From positions 3,658,001-3,722,000 of the forward strand of contig NZ_BIFS01000001.1 in the NCBI RefSeq assembly GCF_003967555.1: a stretch of 64,000 nucleotides of DNA, given 5' to 3'. This document shows, in pieces, positions 56,442 to 64,000 of the stretch. The notes beneath the pieces were generated by a model that saw nothing but the letters and a program-made list of their open reading frames with translations, was not told the DNA's origin and searched no databases. Position 1 is the first letter of the stretch. Each line of letters starts with the position of its first letter. Both the position numbers and the translations under genes were made by a program. Source of the DNA: Dictyobacter kobayashii. GTDB taxonomy: Bacteria; Chloroflexota; Ktedonobacteria; Ktedonobacterales; Ktedonobacteraceae.

Positions 56442-57035
56442 TTATAGCGTAATGTTCAATTGTTGATCAGTTAGCTTGACGGATTTAAGGGTTCGACCGA
56501 GTTTATTTTGGGCATCAGAAAAATGTTTGTCGAGTAATGGTTTAAGCTCATCGGGTGACATAATCAAACCTAGTACGCCTTCGACATTAACATTATTGGC
56601 TACGAGCCGTCCATTATTATCCAGCGTCGGTACCATACTGATCGCTGATGGATAACCATAGACCTGAAAAGCTATACGTATACTCTGTGGCGTGATTGTG
56701 GTCTCTGGTTTTTGTACCGGATTGGATGGTGCCAGGTTGAGCACAATCAAGTTATTAATTGCGCTTTCATTAATTGGCAAGGTAGAGCCTGGTGGCAGCA
56801 GTTTCGTGAGTTGGCTCGTTGGCATCTGATCAACGGCTGATGTCATAGCTTTGTCCAACTCGCTTTGAGCAATATTATGTGCATAAGGGCGGAGGATAAA
56901 GATCCAGCCTGCGCCCAGGATAACTAATAGCAGGACCAGGGTGGTGAGGCAGCCCAGAACACAGCCTCCTTTGCCCCGCCTACGGCGTGGGGCTTCACCT
57001 TTTGAAGTGGCTGAGTTGATAACAGCTGGAAGCAT
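56442..57035 (-). CDS. Membrane-anchored DUF2993/LmeA-like protein
   Basis: A 197-residue protein. A basic, GKGG-containing start precedes one transmembrane helix (about residues 26-50, CVLGCLTTLVLLLVILGAGWIFIL). The external part has ITPQSIRIAFQVYGYPSAISMVPTLDNNGRLVANNVNVEGVLGLIMSPDELKPLLDKHF, resembling the DUF2993/LmeA family of periplasmic lipid-binding proteins. The family link is by pattern and is moderate. It is followed in transcription order by a terminator, and the upstream neighbour is a zinc-ribbon gene only 23 bases away, so they are likely co-transcribed. Confidence 0.68.
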   Translation of the reverse strand: MLPAVINSATSKGEAPRRRRGKGGCVLGCLTTLVLLLVILGAGWIFILRPYAHNIAQSELDKAMTSAVDQMPTSQLTKLLPPGSTLPINESAINNLIVLNLAPSNPVQKPETTITPQSIRIAFQVYGYPSAISMVPTLDNNGRLVANNVNVEGVLGLIMSPDELKPLLDKHFSDAQNKLGRTLKSVKLTDQQLNITL

Positions 57036-57058
57036 TTGAGACCCTTTCGTCGTTGTGT

Positions 57059-57718
57059 TTAACCTATAATATAGTAACGGAGGGACTGCTGCAAAGGTGA
57101 CAATCTGTCTTGTGGCTTAACTTGCTGTTGTTCTGCTGTTTCAAATAGTTCTGGATGAGTTATGCTGCTGATCGATATTGGTTGAGTAGGTAGTTCCTCG
57201 GTATGATGCTCAGGGGCAATTGGTGCATAGGGAAGTGGCACACTGGCATAGAGGTGCAGAGCATTCAGTTCTACGACGGTCGGAGGTTGCTCCGGGATTG
57301 TCAGTTTGTCCTCCTGCTCATTTGTAGACGCAGGTGCAGGTGTGGGCGCTTCAGCTAGCTGTGCGACTGGTTTATCTGCGGCCGGTTCGTCCTTCTGCGC
57401 TGCTGTCGCAGCCTCGGCAGGCCCGTCATTGGCAAGCGGTGAAGTAACTACAATGGGTTTGGAACGAACTGGTGGGATCCCCACTCCCTGTGCTTTTCGC
57501 CATGAACGCGCTATACGCCTGGCGTAAGGTGATACCCTGACGGTTGCGCTCTCAGGAGGATTATCAGGTTCTGGCTCGTGTTCCACTTCCGGCTGCGCCT
57601 GCTCAACTGATGCAATTTCCTCTTTTCCCAGCGGCTCTTGTGTCTGAACTGGTGTGCCGCAATGGGGACAGAAACGCGCCTGTGGGCTCAGTTGTGCCTG
57701 ACATTGTTGACACTTCAT
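57059..57718 (-). CDS. Zinc-ribbon protein with disordered tail
   Basis: A 219-residue protein with one N-terminal zinc ribbon (MKCQQCQAQLSPQARFCPHCGTPV, Cys 3, 6, 17, 20), then an acidic and Pro/Ala/Gln-rich, probably disordered tail ending with PQDRLSPLQQSLRYYIIG. The ATG at 57718 is the second Met of a longer frame and has GGAG about 11 bases upstream. It lacks a membrane helix, unlike the zinc-ribbon paralogues at 12-15 kb. Probably co-transcribed with the LmeA-like gene downstream. No function can be assigned. Confidence 0.68.
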   Translation of the reverse strand: MKCQQCQAQLSPQARFCPHCGTPVQTQEPLGKEEIASVEQAQPEVEHEPEPDNPPESATVRVSPYARRIARSWRKAQGVGIPPVRSKPIVVTSPLANDGPAEAATAAQKDEPAADKPVAQLAEAPTPAPASTNEQEDKLTIPEQPPTVVELNALHLYASVPLPYAPIAPEHHTEELPTQPISISSITHPELFETAEQQQVKPQDRLSPLQQSLRYYIIG

Positions 57719-57917
57719 GGCAAAAATTGCTCCGTAGAGAATAATAATGTTACTATTAGTATATGCTGATTTATGGTCGTTGTCTATAAAAAGGCCAGGA
57801 GGGTGGATAAAAAGTTTATGGGGAAAGAATCGTGCTTTCATTTCTTTGCTTGTAAATATAGCAAGGACTGTGGCAGGAGCGATAGTCAGATTTAAACGTA
57901 CCGCCCCTGATTGCCTC

Positions 57918-58351
57918 TTACCATTCGCGCTTCAAAATCTCATCCATCGATGAAATGATCTGGGCCCGTTTTGCGGGGTCCTTCTCGAGTTCTTGTTTGA
58001 CCTGGTCAATCAATGCACCCTCTTGATCGGGTGGTAATTTGTAACCATAAATTTGATGAATCGCGGTGGCTGCTGTACGTCGCACCTTCTCATCATCGCT
58101 CAATTGAGGGGGTGACAGCCGCTCCGCACTGCGCTTATCCGTGACCCCGGGAGGCTTTCACCCTTCAACGGAACCAGGCCATTGGCCGCGAATGGTACAT
58201 CACTATTGATCAAATGGGCAGAATAGGGAGTCGCACGTTCAATATGCACGACAGCCGTTTGCTCTGCAGGTTTCAGTGAGACAACAGTACCTTCCAGATA
58301 AATGACCTCCGGGGCACCCCAGAAGACACGTTCTCCTACATGTAAAATCAT
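57918..58351 (-). CDS. Hypothetical protein (frameshifted)
   Basis: About 144 residues in one frame after repair. The first half (MILHVGERVFWGAPEVIYLEGTVVSLKPAEQTAVVHIERATPYSAHLIN) looks like a small beta-barrel, SH3-like fold. The second half (SDDEKVRRTAATAIHQIYGYKLPPDQEGALIDQVKQELEKDPAKRAQIISSMDEIL) is helical. The frame breaks at the C run 58145-58148; one more base gives ESLPGVTDKRSAERLSPPQLSDDEK and joins the two halves. The ATG at 58351 has GGAG 8 bases upstream. I do not recognise the family. Confidence 0.65.
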
Positions 58352-58479
58352 GGTGCTCACTCCAAATCTTGTTTAATTGGTTTTCGTCTGCGATTACCTC
58401 TCTATCTGTATACGGCTTATATAGAAGATAGTTCCAAATGAGAGGGCTCAGGGTGCCCTGAGGCAGCATTCCTACCAGG

Positions 58480-59667
58480 TTATTGGGCATCCCCTTGCTG
58501 AATAATTTCACCGGTCTGTCTGCCCAGCGTCGTTCCAACATAGGTACCGACTAAACCGAGCAATAAGGCAAGCAGTGAGCCCAGCAGTCCGCTGCGGTTA
58601 GCCACAACAAGCGCCGCGTTAAGTTGAAAGACCGTCATGGGGATACAGGCCACCAGGCAGAGTAGCGCACTACTCCAGTGCAGGCGGCGCCAGGACCATT
58701 TATGCCGTCGGGCCTGGTTGAGCAATAGATCAAAGCAGGGTGCCAGGAGGATCGGTAATACCGGCCACAGGCGTACTGCCAGGATTGAAACAAAGGCGAA
58801 TGCGTTTAGGGCGCGCCGGTATTGTAAGTGTTCTACTCCGACCAGGTAGCTGGTGGCTGGTGGTACAAAAAGGGTAAAGAGCACAGCCATCACGATGTAG
58901 ACCAGGATGACTGTGGTGGCGGCAAAGCGGCTCCGAACAGCGGTCTGGGCCGCCATAAAGATAAAGGCAGTCAACAAACCTCCCAGTAGGGGATAGAGAT
59001 TAACTTTAAATACTATCAGGTTGAGATAATTAGTCAGCGTGAGGGCATCTGATAGCAGGATAGTAAAGATACTCAGGACCAGGCCAAGCGCTATACAGGT
59101 AAAAATTTTACTGAGTTGTTCGCTACGTCTATGTCCACCAATCTGCGCCAGTTGTCCTGCTGAGCGCAGCATATAGGCGGCTCCCAGGGGCATACTACCC
59201 ATTCCCACTAGAATCATGACATGAAATGGAGTCCATAGCGCCACATCGATACCATAGAGCGAATGCCAGTAGCTATCGAGTGGAAAAGCGATCGCTGCAT
59301 CCAGAGCCGCAAAGCCAGCAATATAGGTTCCCAACGAACTATAGAACATCCCGGCGAATTGTGTGCTATACTGTGCTAGTTGGGGTTTACGCCGGACCAC
59401 CATTGTTTCTACGCAGACGGCTGTTAATGCCAGGAGACCACCCAATGTTATGCCTGTAAGCATCATAAGATGAGGCGGGATCAGTGTGCGATCCCGACCA
59501 ACAAAGAGATGCCATTGAATATCCCAGCTTGTGCCTACAAGTGAGATGAGCGCACATAATATAATACCCAGACCGATCGTGAAGCGCAATGCCCAGATCG
59601 TTTGTAACGTGGTCGCCTTCGTGGTGGTTTGATGTATATGTTGTGTGCCGCCAAGTGCTTTTGCCAT
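58480..59667 (-). CDS. Polytopic membrane protein of unknown function
   Basis: A 395-residue protein with about ten or eleven hydrophobic helices. The first loops have DIQWHLFVGRDRTLIPPHLMMLTGITLGGLLAL and DSYWHSLYGIDVALWTPFHVMILVGMGSMPLGAAYML, both rich in His and Trp. The paired 'WH-x-L-x-G-x-D...PPH/PFH...M' pattern could bind metal or haem. No family is recognised. The ATG at 59667 has GGAAGAA upstream; the frame extends to 59781 without a ribosome site. Its stop is 128 bases before the start of the frameshifted gene at 58351. Confidence 0.75.
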   Translation of the reverse strand: MAKALGGTQHIHQTTTKATTLQTIWALRFTIGLGIILCALISLVGTSWDIQWHLFVGRDRTLIPPHLMMLTGITLGGLLALTAVCVETMVVRRKPQLAQYSTQFAGMFYSSLGTYIAGFAALDAAIAFPLDSYWHSLYGIDVALWTPFHVMILVGMGSMPLGAAYMLRSAGQLAQIGGHRRSEQLSKIFTCIALGLVLSIFTILLSDALTLTNYLNLIVFKVNLYPLLGGLLTAFIFMAAQTAVRSRFAATTVILVYIVMAVLFTLFVPPATSYLVGVEHLQYRRALNAFAFVSILAVRLWPVLPILLAPCFDLLLNQARRHKWSWRRLHWSSALLCLVACIPMTVFQLNAALVVANRSGLLGSLLALLLGLVGTYVGTTLGRQTGEIIQQGDAQ

Positions 59668-59982
59668 CGTGTTTTCTTCCTTTGATGTGTAAAACCGACA
59701 AACATGTCTGAGATTGTCTGTGCGTTTGTTGTTCTCAGTTTGTATGAAACGGGATTGAAAAGCCCTGTATGAGAGGAGCACACCTGCCGTGCAAGCAAAT
59801 ATTATGCACGCATTCTCTCCCTACATTCTATTTTACGTTAAATATTCCTAAATTGTTAGATGGTGAGCTTCGCCTATGAGGGAAGCTATAGAGTGCAACT
59901 GCGGGAAAAAGGATCTATCCTGAGCAGATGCGATTCAAATTTGTGTAGAGAAGCTGTGTAAAGAAAGACCCGGGACGTAATT
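59668..59982. other. Intergenic region between divergent genes
   Basis: Separates the membrane protein and mutS2. No gene, RNA or repeat is supported and no close promoter match was recognised. Confidence 0.35.
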
Positions 59983-62433
59983 ATGCACGAGAAAAGTATA
60001 CAGACGCTAGAGTTTCCTAAAATATTAGCCAGGGTGGCGCATGAAGCTGCGTTTTCAGCCAGTAAAGATCTGGTCCTCTCCCTGGAACCAACTACGGATA
60101 TCGATGAGGCTCGTCGCCGCCTGGCCTTTACCTCTGAAGCGGCGCGCTTAATCGATCTAAATTCGGATATCGGTGTACGGGGTGCCCATGATATTCGTCC
60201 TCTGCTCATGCGCGCTGCCCGTGATGGTGTGCTGACACCAGGCGATCTGGTAGAAGTATTGGCGACCACACGGAGTACTCTCTTTGTGGCGCGCGCCCTT
60301 GATAAATTGGACCCTGAAGTGTTTCCATTGCTACGTGTTCTGGGGGCCGATATTCCACAAAAACCGCAGATTGTGCGGCGTATTGAGGAGACCGTCAGTG
60401 AGGATGGGGAGGTACTGGATACGGCCAGTCCCACTTTGCGTAAATTGCGCTTTGATATTCGCGGTGCTAATCAGCGCTTGCAGGACCGTTTGCGCACCCT
60501 GGTACATGAGTTTGGCCCGGCTCTGCAGGAAGCGATCATCACTACACGCAATGATCGCTACGTAGTGCCAGTAAAATCAGATTATCGTGGACAGGTGCGC
60601 GGCATTGTCCATGATCAATCTTCCAGTGGCGCAACCGTGTTCGTTGAGCCGATTGTCATTGTTGAGCTGAATAACCGCTTGCGTGAGCTACAGGTGGCGG
60701 AACGGCAAGAAGTTGAGCGCATCTTGCGTGTCCTTTCTGCAGAGCTTGGAAAAGAAGCGGAAGCCTTAAAGCTGGCGGTTGAGCTACTGGCCGAGTTCGA
60801 TTTAAATCTGGCCAAGGCACGCTATGCTCGGATGACGCGCTCTACCTCTCCGAAACTGAATGAAGATGGCATTATCAATCTGCGCAATGCTCGTCATCCG
60901 CTACTAACCGGAAAGGTTGTGCCAACCAATTTCCATATCGGGCGCGATTTTTACATGGTCGTAGTGACAGGGCCAAATACTGGTGGTAAGACGGTCGCTT
61001 TGAAAACAGTTGGTCTGTTGACCTTGATGGCGCAGTCAGGTTTGCACATTCCGGTAGATGATGATTCTGAAATCTCCATCTTCCAGAATGTCTTTGCGGA
61101 TATTGGTGATGAACAGAGTATTGAGCAGAACCTCAGTACTTTCTCTTCACATCTGAGCCGTATCATTGAGATTTTGCGCACGATTGAAGATGCGCGCAAG
61201 CGCAGCAAACCAGAATTACGGGGCAAATTAGGTGAAGAACTGGCGCAGCGCGAGGCAAAGCCGGTCAACGTACTGGTCCTCTTTGACGAATTGGGTGCCG
61301 GTACCGATCCAAGTGAAGGATCAGCGCTGGCGCGGGCGATCCTGACCTTCTTGCTGGATCGCCATGTGACTACGGTGGCGACCACGCACTATACAGAGTT
61401 AAAAGCCTTTGCCCATGAGCAGAAAAATGTGGTTAACGCTTCGGTCGAGTTCGACGTGGAGACACTGTCGCCTACCTATAAGCTAAGCATCGGTCTGCCT
61501 GGCCGCAGTAATGCCCTGGCGATCGCGCAGCGGTTAGGATTGGATCAGCGTATCATTCGGGGATCGCGCCGTTTCCTGGGCAGCGCTGGCGTGCGCATGG
61601 AGAATCTGCTTGAAGACTTGCAGAGTGAGCGTAAAGCCGCTGAGGATGAGCGTTTCCATTTAAGCATGGAACACGCCGAGGCCGAATATCAGCGTAAGCA
61701 ATTGGAGAAAGAGCGTCAGGATCTGGAAGTGGAACGTGTGCGTATCTTGAATGAGGCGCGTTCCCAGGCTCGCCGTGAGCTGGATAGTGTTCTGAGCGAA
61801 TTGTCCAAAGTGCGCGTCGATGTAGATCGGGGCCATCTGACCAGGGATCGCCTCAATGAGGCTCGTCAGCGAGCGCGTGGACTGGAGGAGAAGGTATCGA
61901 TGGTACCTGAACCACAGCGTAAGCGCCCGGTTGAGACTAGCGAGAAGTTGGAGGGTCCACTGCAGATCGGTGATACCGTTCGCGTTCTCAGCTTTGGCCA
62001 GAATGCTGATCTGGTTGGTCTTTCGGCGGATCGCAATGAGGCTGAGGTTCAGATGGGAGCCCTACGCTTCCGCGTGAACGTCGATAATATCGAACGCATC
62101 AGCAAACGTAAAGCCAGCACTGAAGAGAAATACACCCCACGCCCTGATGTGGTCCTCTCGCTCTCAGAAGTAGAAGAGCGTCCACCGGTGGGATTGCAGT
62201 TAGATATGCGTGGCTGGCGGGTTGAAGATGCCCTGGAAGAACTGGATACCTATCTCAATGATGCGGTCCTGTATGGTATGGCCTCAGTACGTATCGTCCA
62301 TGGTAAAGGTACCGGTGCCCTGCGCGCGGCCGTAAGAGAAGCCCTGGCCCGTCACCCACTGGTCAAATCCTTTGCCTCCGCACCTCCTCAGGAAGGTGGC
62401 GATGGTGCAACTATTGTCAAATTGAGCGCCTGA
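59983..62433 (+). CDS. mutS2: Endonuclease MutS2
   Basis: An 816-residue MutS2 protein, which binds branched DNA and suppresses homologous recombination or rescues stalled ribosomes. The lever region runs to about residue 320. The ATPase has Walker A VVTGPNTGGKTVALKT, Walker B VLVLFDELGAGTDPSEG, and TVATTHYTELKAFA. A long coiled coil (SERKAAEDERFHLSMEHAEAEYQRKQ) follows, then a KOW-like region (GDTVRVLSFGQNADLVGL) and a C-terminal Smr nuclease domain (LDMRGWRVEDALEELDTYL, VRIVHGKGTGALRAAVREAL). The typical N-terminal MutS mismatch domain is absent, as expected for MutS2. Confidence 0.96.
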   Translation: MHEKSIQTLEFPKILARVAHEAAFSASKDLVLSLEPTTDIDEARRRLAFTSEAARLIDLNSDIGVRGAHDIRPLLMRAARDGVLTPGDLVEVLATTRSTLFVARALDKLDPEVFPLLRVLGADIPQKPQIVRRIEETVSEDGEVLDTASPTLRKLRFDIRGANQRLQDRLRTLVHEFGPALQEAIITTRNDRYVVPVKSDYRGQVRGIVHDQSSSGATVFVEPIVIVELNNRLRELQVAERQEVERILRVLSAELGKEAEALKLAVELLAEFDLNLAKARYARMTRSTSPKLNEDGIINLRNARHPLLTGKVVPTNFHIGRDFYMVVVTGPNTGGKTVALKTVGLLTLMAQSGLHIPVDDDSEISIFQNVFADIGDEQSIEQNLSTFSSHLSRIIEILRTIEDARKRSKPELRGKLGEELAQREAKPVNVLVLFDELGAGTDPSEGSALARAILTFLLDRHVTTVATTHYTELKAFAHEQKNVVNASVEFDVETLSPTYKLSIGLPGRSNALAIAQRLGLDQRIIRGSRRFLGSAGVRMENLLEDLQSERKAAEDERFHLSMEHAEAEYQRKQLEKERQDLEVERVRILNEARSQARRELDSVLSELSKVRVDVDRGHLTRDRLNEARQRARGLEEKVSMVPEPQRKRPVETSEKLEGPLQIGDTVRVLSFGQNADLVGLSADRNEAEVQMGALRFRVNVDNIERISKRKASTEEKYTPRPDVVLSLSEVEERPPVGLQLDMRGWRVEDALEELDTYLNDAVLYGMASVRIVHGKGTGALRAAVREALARHPLVKSFASAPPQEGGDGATIVKLSA

Positions 62434-62709
62434 GGCGCCCTCAATATATCCCTGCGTACATTAGCAGTAATAGTAAATATGGTGTTTGTTGACTCGCACT
62501 CCGATATTACTTTTGTTGGGGGCGAGTCTTTTCTTACCCTTTTTTAGTACTAAATATGTGCGCATAGTGGTCCGAAGGTCCTGTCCTTTACGATGTATTT
62601 GACCGCCGTAGCGATTTTTCGCTAAGCTGTTTGTGGTGTGTAACAAGTAGCATGGTTTTATTTCACTGTGACGCGCACTGAATATATCGAAGGTGGTTAG
62701 AGTACAGAG

Positions 62710-63789
62710 ATGTCTCAATTTCAATCGATGCGATCCCTTAAGAAGAATCCACCAGGAGATCCTCGTGCCAACACTAATTCTGTGGCTTCTGCCGCTGATG
62801 CGAATGTCACGCACAACGTACCAGTAGAGCCAGAGACGATGCCAATGCCCACTGCGCCGGTTAGCGGAAGTCTATTGCGTTCACCCTTTATGCAGCGCTC
62901 TTCGAAGCCTGCCAGTCGGGTGCAGGTGCCAGTAGAACCAACGAGTGAGAGTGGCCTGAATGTGGAATCGATAGTGGAGCAGAGGAATCTGCCCGCAGTA
63001 AGAACAACCGGGCAACTGTATCCACAACCTATCTCGATCTCCTTTCCATTAAGCAATGTCCCAACGACTCCGGTGCCTGAACGGTCCAGGGCGGTGCGCA
63101 ATGGAAAGGCCCCGTTAGTTATTCCTGGCGCCAGAAAACGCCTGCCAGATACTGATGCGATAGATTTAAAAGAGCATCATTTGCCGTTACGCTGGCGACA
63201 TAGCCTGGCTATCGTGGCAACCCTGGGCACATTCCTGATCATGATGCTGTCCCTGACACCTGTTGGTGTAAAAAATGGGGCAGGTATTAATGGTTTATTT
63301 CAATGGACCAGCGTGCCACGCTCTAGCGACGTTAATTTGCTATCCAGGAGTGGTAGTGGTAATCCCGCCATAGATGGTTTTACTGACCCTATGGACGCTA
63401 CCAAGGCTAAATATGTGGCCCTGGCTCGTGAAGATGCCTTGAAGTATGGCATTAGTCCAGATCTTTATGTGCGGCAGATTCAACAGGAAAGCCATTTTGA
63501 TCCTAATGCCTATTCCTATGTGGGCGCGATCGGCATTGCCCAGTTTATGCCTGCTACGGCGGCTGAAATGGGGTTTGATCCGTCTGATCCGGTGGCCGCG
63601 TTGAATGGTGGCGCGAAATTCATGGGTAGTCTTAATGATCGCTTTAATGGTGATTATGCGAAAGCGCTAGCGGCTTATAATGCCGGACCCGGCGCAGTCG
63701 ATAACGCAGTCAATAATTGTGGAGGAGCGTGGCTCTCCTGTATGGACCCACAGGCTCAAGCATATGTCTATATCATTGAAGGATGGTAG
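62710..63789 (+). CDS. Membrane-anchored lytic transglycosylase (SLT domain)
   Basis: A 359-residue enzyme cleaving peptidoglycan glycan strands. The first ~160 residues are disordered and Pro/Ser/Val-rich and lie in the cytoplasm. One transmembrane helix follows (about 162-182, SLAIVATLGTFLIMMLSLTP). The SLT domain spans about 235-350: REDALKYGISPDLYVRQIQQESHFDPNAYSYVGAIGIAQFMPATAAEMG with the catalytic Glu in QQESHF, then AALNGGAKFMGSLNDRFNGDYAKALAAYNAGPGAVDNAV. Domain order suits a type II membrane protein facing the wall. A strong terminator follows. Confidence 0.9.
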   Translation: MSQFQSMRSLKKNPPGDPRANTNSVASAADANVTHNVPVEPETMPMPTAPVSGSLLRSPFMQRSSKPASRVQVPVEPTSESGLNVESIVEQRNLPAVRTTGQLYPQPISISFPLSNVPTTPVPERSRAVRNGKAPLVIPGARKRLPDTDAIDLKEHHLPLRWRHSLAIVATLGTFLIMMLSLTPVGVKNGAGINGLFQWTSVPRSSDVNLLSRSGSGNPAIDGFTDPMDATKAKYVALAREDALKYGISPDLYVRQIQQESHFDPNAYSYVGAIGIAQFMPATAAEMGFDPSDPVAALNGGAKFMGSLNDRFNGDYAKALAAYNAGPGAVDNAVNNCGGAWLSCMDPQAQAYVYIIEGW

Positions 63790-63791
63790 AC

Positions 63792-63844
63792 AAAAATAAT
63801 AAGACCAGCATTCTTAGTATAGGGATGCTGGTCTTATTATTTTT
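63792..63844. terminator. Bidirectional terminator after the SLT gene
   Basis: AAAAATAATAAGACCAGCAT (63792-63811) and its complement (63825-63844) form a 20-bp perfect stem with A and T ends between convergent genes. Confidence 0.92.
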
Positions 63845-63856
63845 GGTGTGTTTTGT

Positions 63857-64000
63857 TTATAGGCTGTCGCTGACCAGGCCGTGCTCATAGAGCCATTTGA
63901 CAAAATGCATGCGATAATCTTCTGTCACGCGCTGGCGCATTTCAGCATTTTCGTAGAGGTGTTCACGTAGATTGAGTAAGGTTATAGCCTCCTCCCACTG
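63857..64000 (-). CDS. Hypothetical protein, C-terminal part (cut by window end)
   Basis: The last 47 residues of a minus-strand gene enter the window, ending at the TAA at 63857-63859 just after the terminator. The visible part is helical (WEEAITLLNLREHLYENAEMRQRVTEDYRMHFVKWLYEHGLVSDSL), with regular spacing of hydrophobic residues and no internal stop. The start lies beyond 64000, so the family cannot be judged. Confidence 0.6.
   Translation of the reverse strand, partial: QWEEAITLLNLREHLYENAEMRQRVTEDYRMHFVKWLYEHGLVSDSL

Overview
The window looks like chromosomal DNA of a Ktedonobacteria-type Chloroflexota bacterium. This is an inference from gene content: a Chloroflexota-like mix of housekeeping genes, a prkA/yhbH-like/spoVR stress or sporulation operon, many zinc-ribbon plus transmembrane proteins of unknown role, a T-box controlled serS, and mid-range GC. 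No phage, CRISPR array, rRNA or transposase gene was found.

Layout. 0-9.8 kb: an NTF2-like/polysaccharide deacetylase, dihydrolipoyl dehydrogenase, a PrsW-type membrane protease, two divergent metallophosphoesterases, an FMN 2-hydroxyacid oxidase and serS behind a T-box with a UCC (Ser) specifier. 9.9-16.4 kb: a GT39-like membrane glycosyltransferase, four tandem paralogues with a concanavalin-like C-terminal domain, and a SufT-like protein. 17-24.8 kb: a histidine kinase with a LuxR HTH on the same chain, a Dna2-like nuclease-helicase, lactate permease and a DUF711 protein. 24.8-29.6 kb: GAF, UspA, clpS, a two-TM protein and dnaA. 30-39.4 kb: a lipoprotein, an FHA protein, a CrtI-like oxidoreductase, murA with Asp in place of the catalytic Cys, a large receiver-like protein and a SAM hydroxide adenosyltransferase. 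40-44.8 kb: the prkA, DUF444 and spoVR operon. 45-53 kb: MOSC, sulfite-oxidase-like, DUF2203, prmC, wecA-type and uvrA genes. 53-64 kb: a PhyH dioxygenase, two tandem signal peptidases, several membrane or zinc-ribbon proteins, mutS2, a lytic transglycosylase and one gene cut by the window edge.

Two sequence-level themes stand out. First, at least fifteen conserved genes or positions carry a one-base frame break, nearly always one base missing from a G or C run. Essential genes are included (uvrA twice, prmC, lepB twice, wecA, prkA), so most are probably base-calling errors rather than pseudogenes. I annotate each as one gene across the break. Second, the intergenic spaces hold dispersed palindromic elements. 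One family (three copies) has CAGGGC terminal inverted repeats and 9-bp target duplications and is a non-autonomous transposon. A second family (four loci) has a conserved GC-rich box beside a long perfect hairpin whose own sequence differs at every locus.
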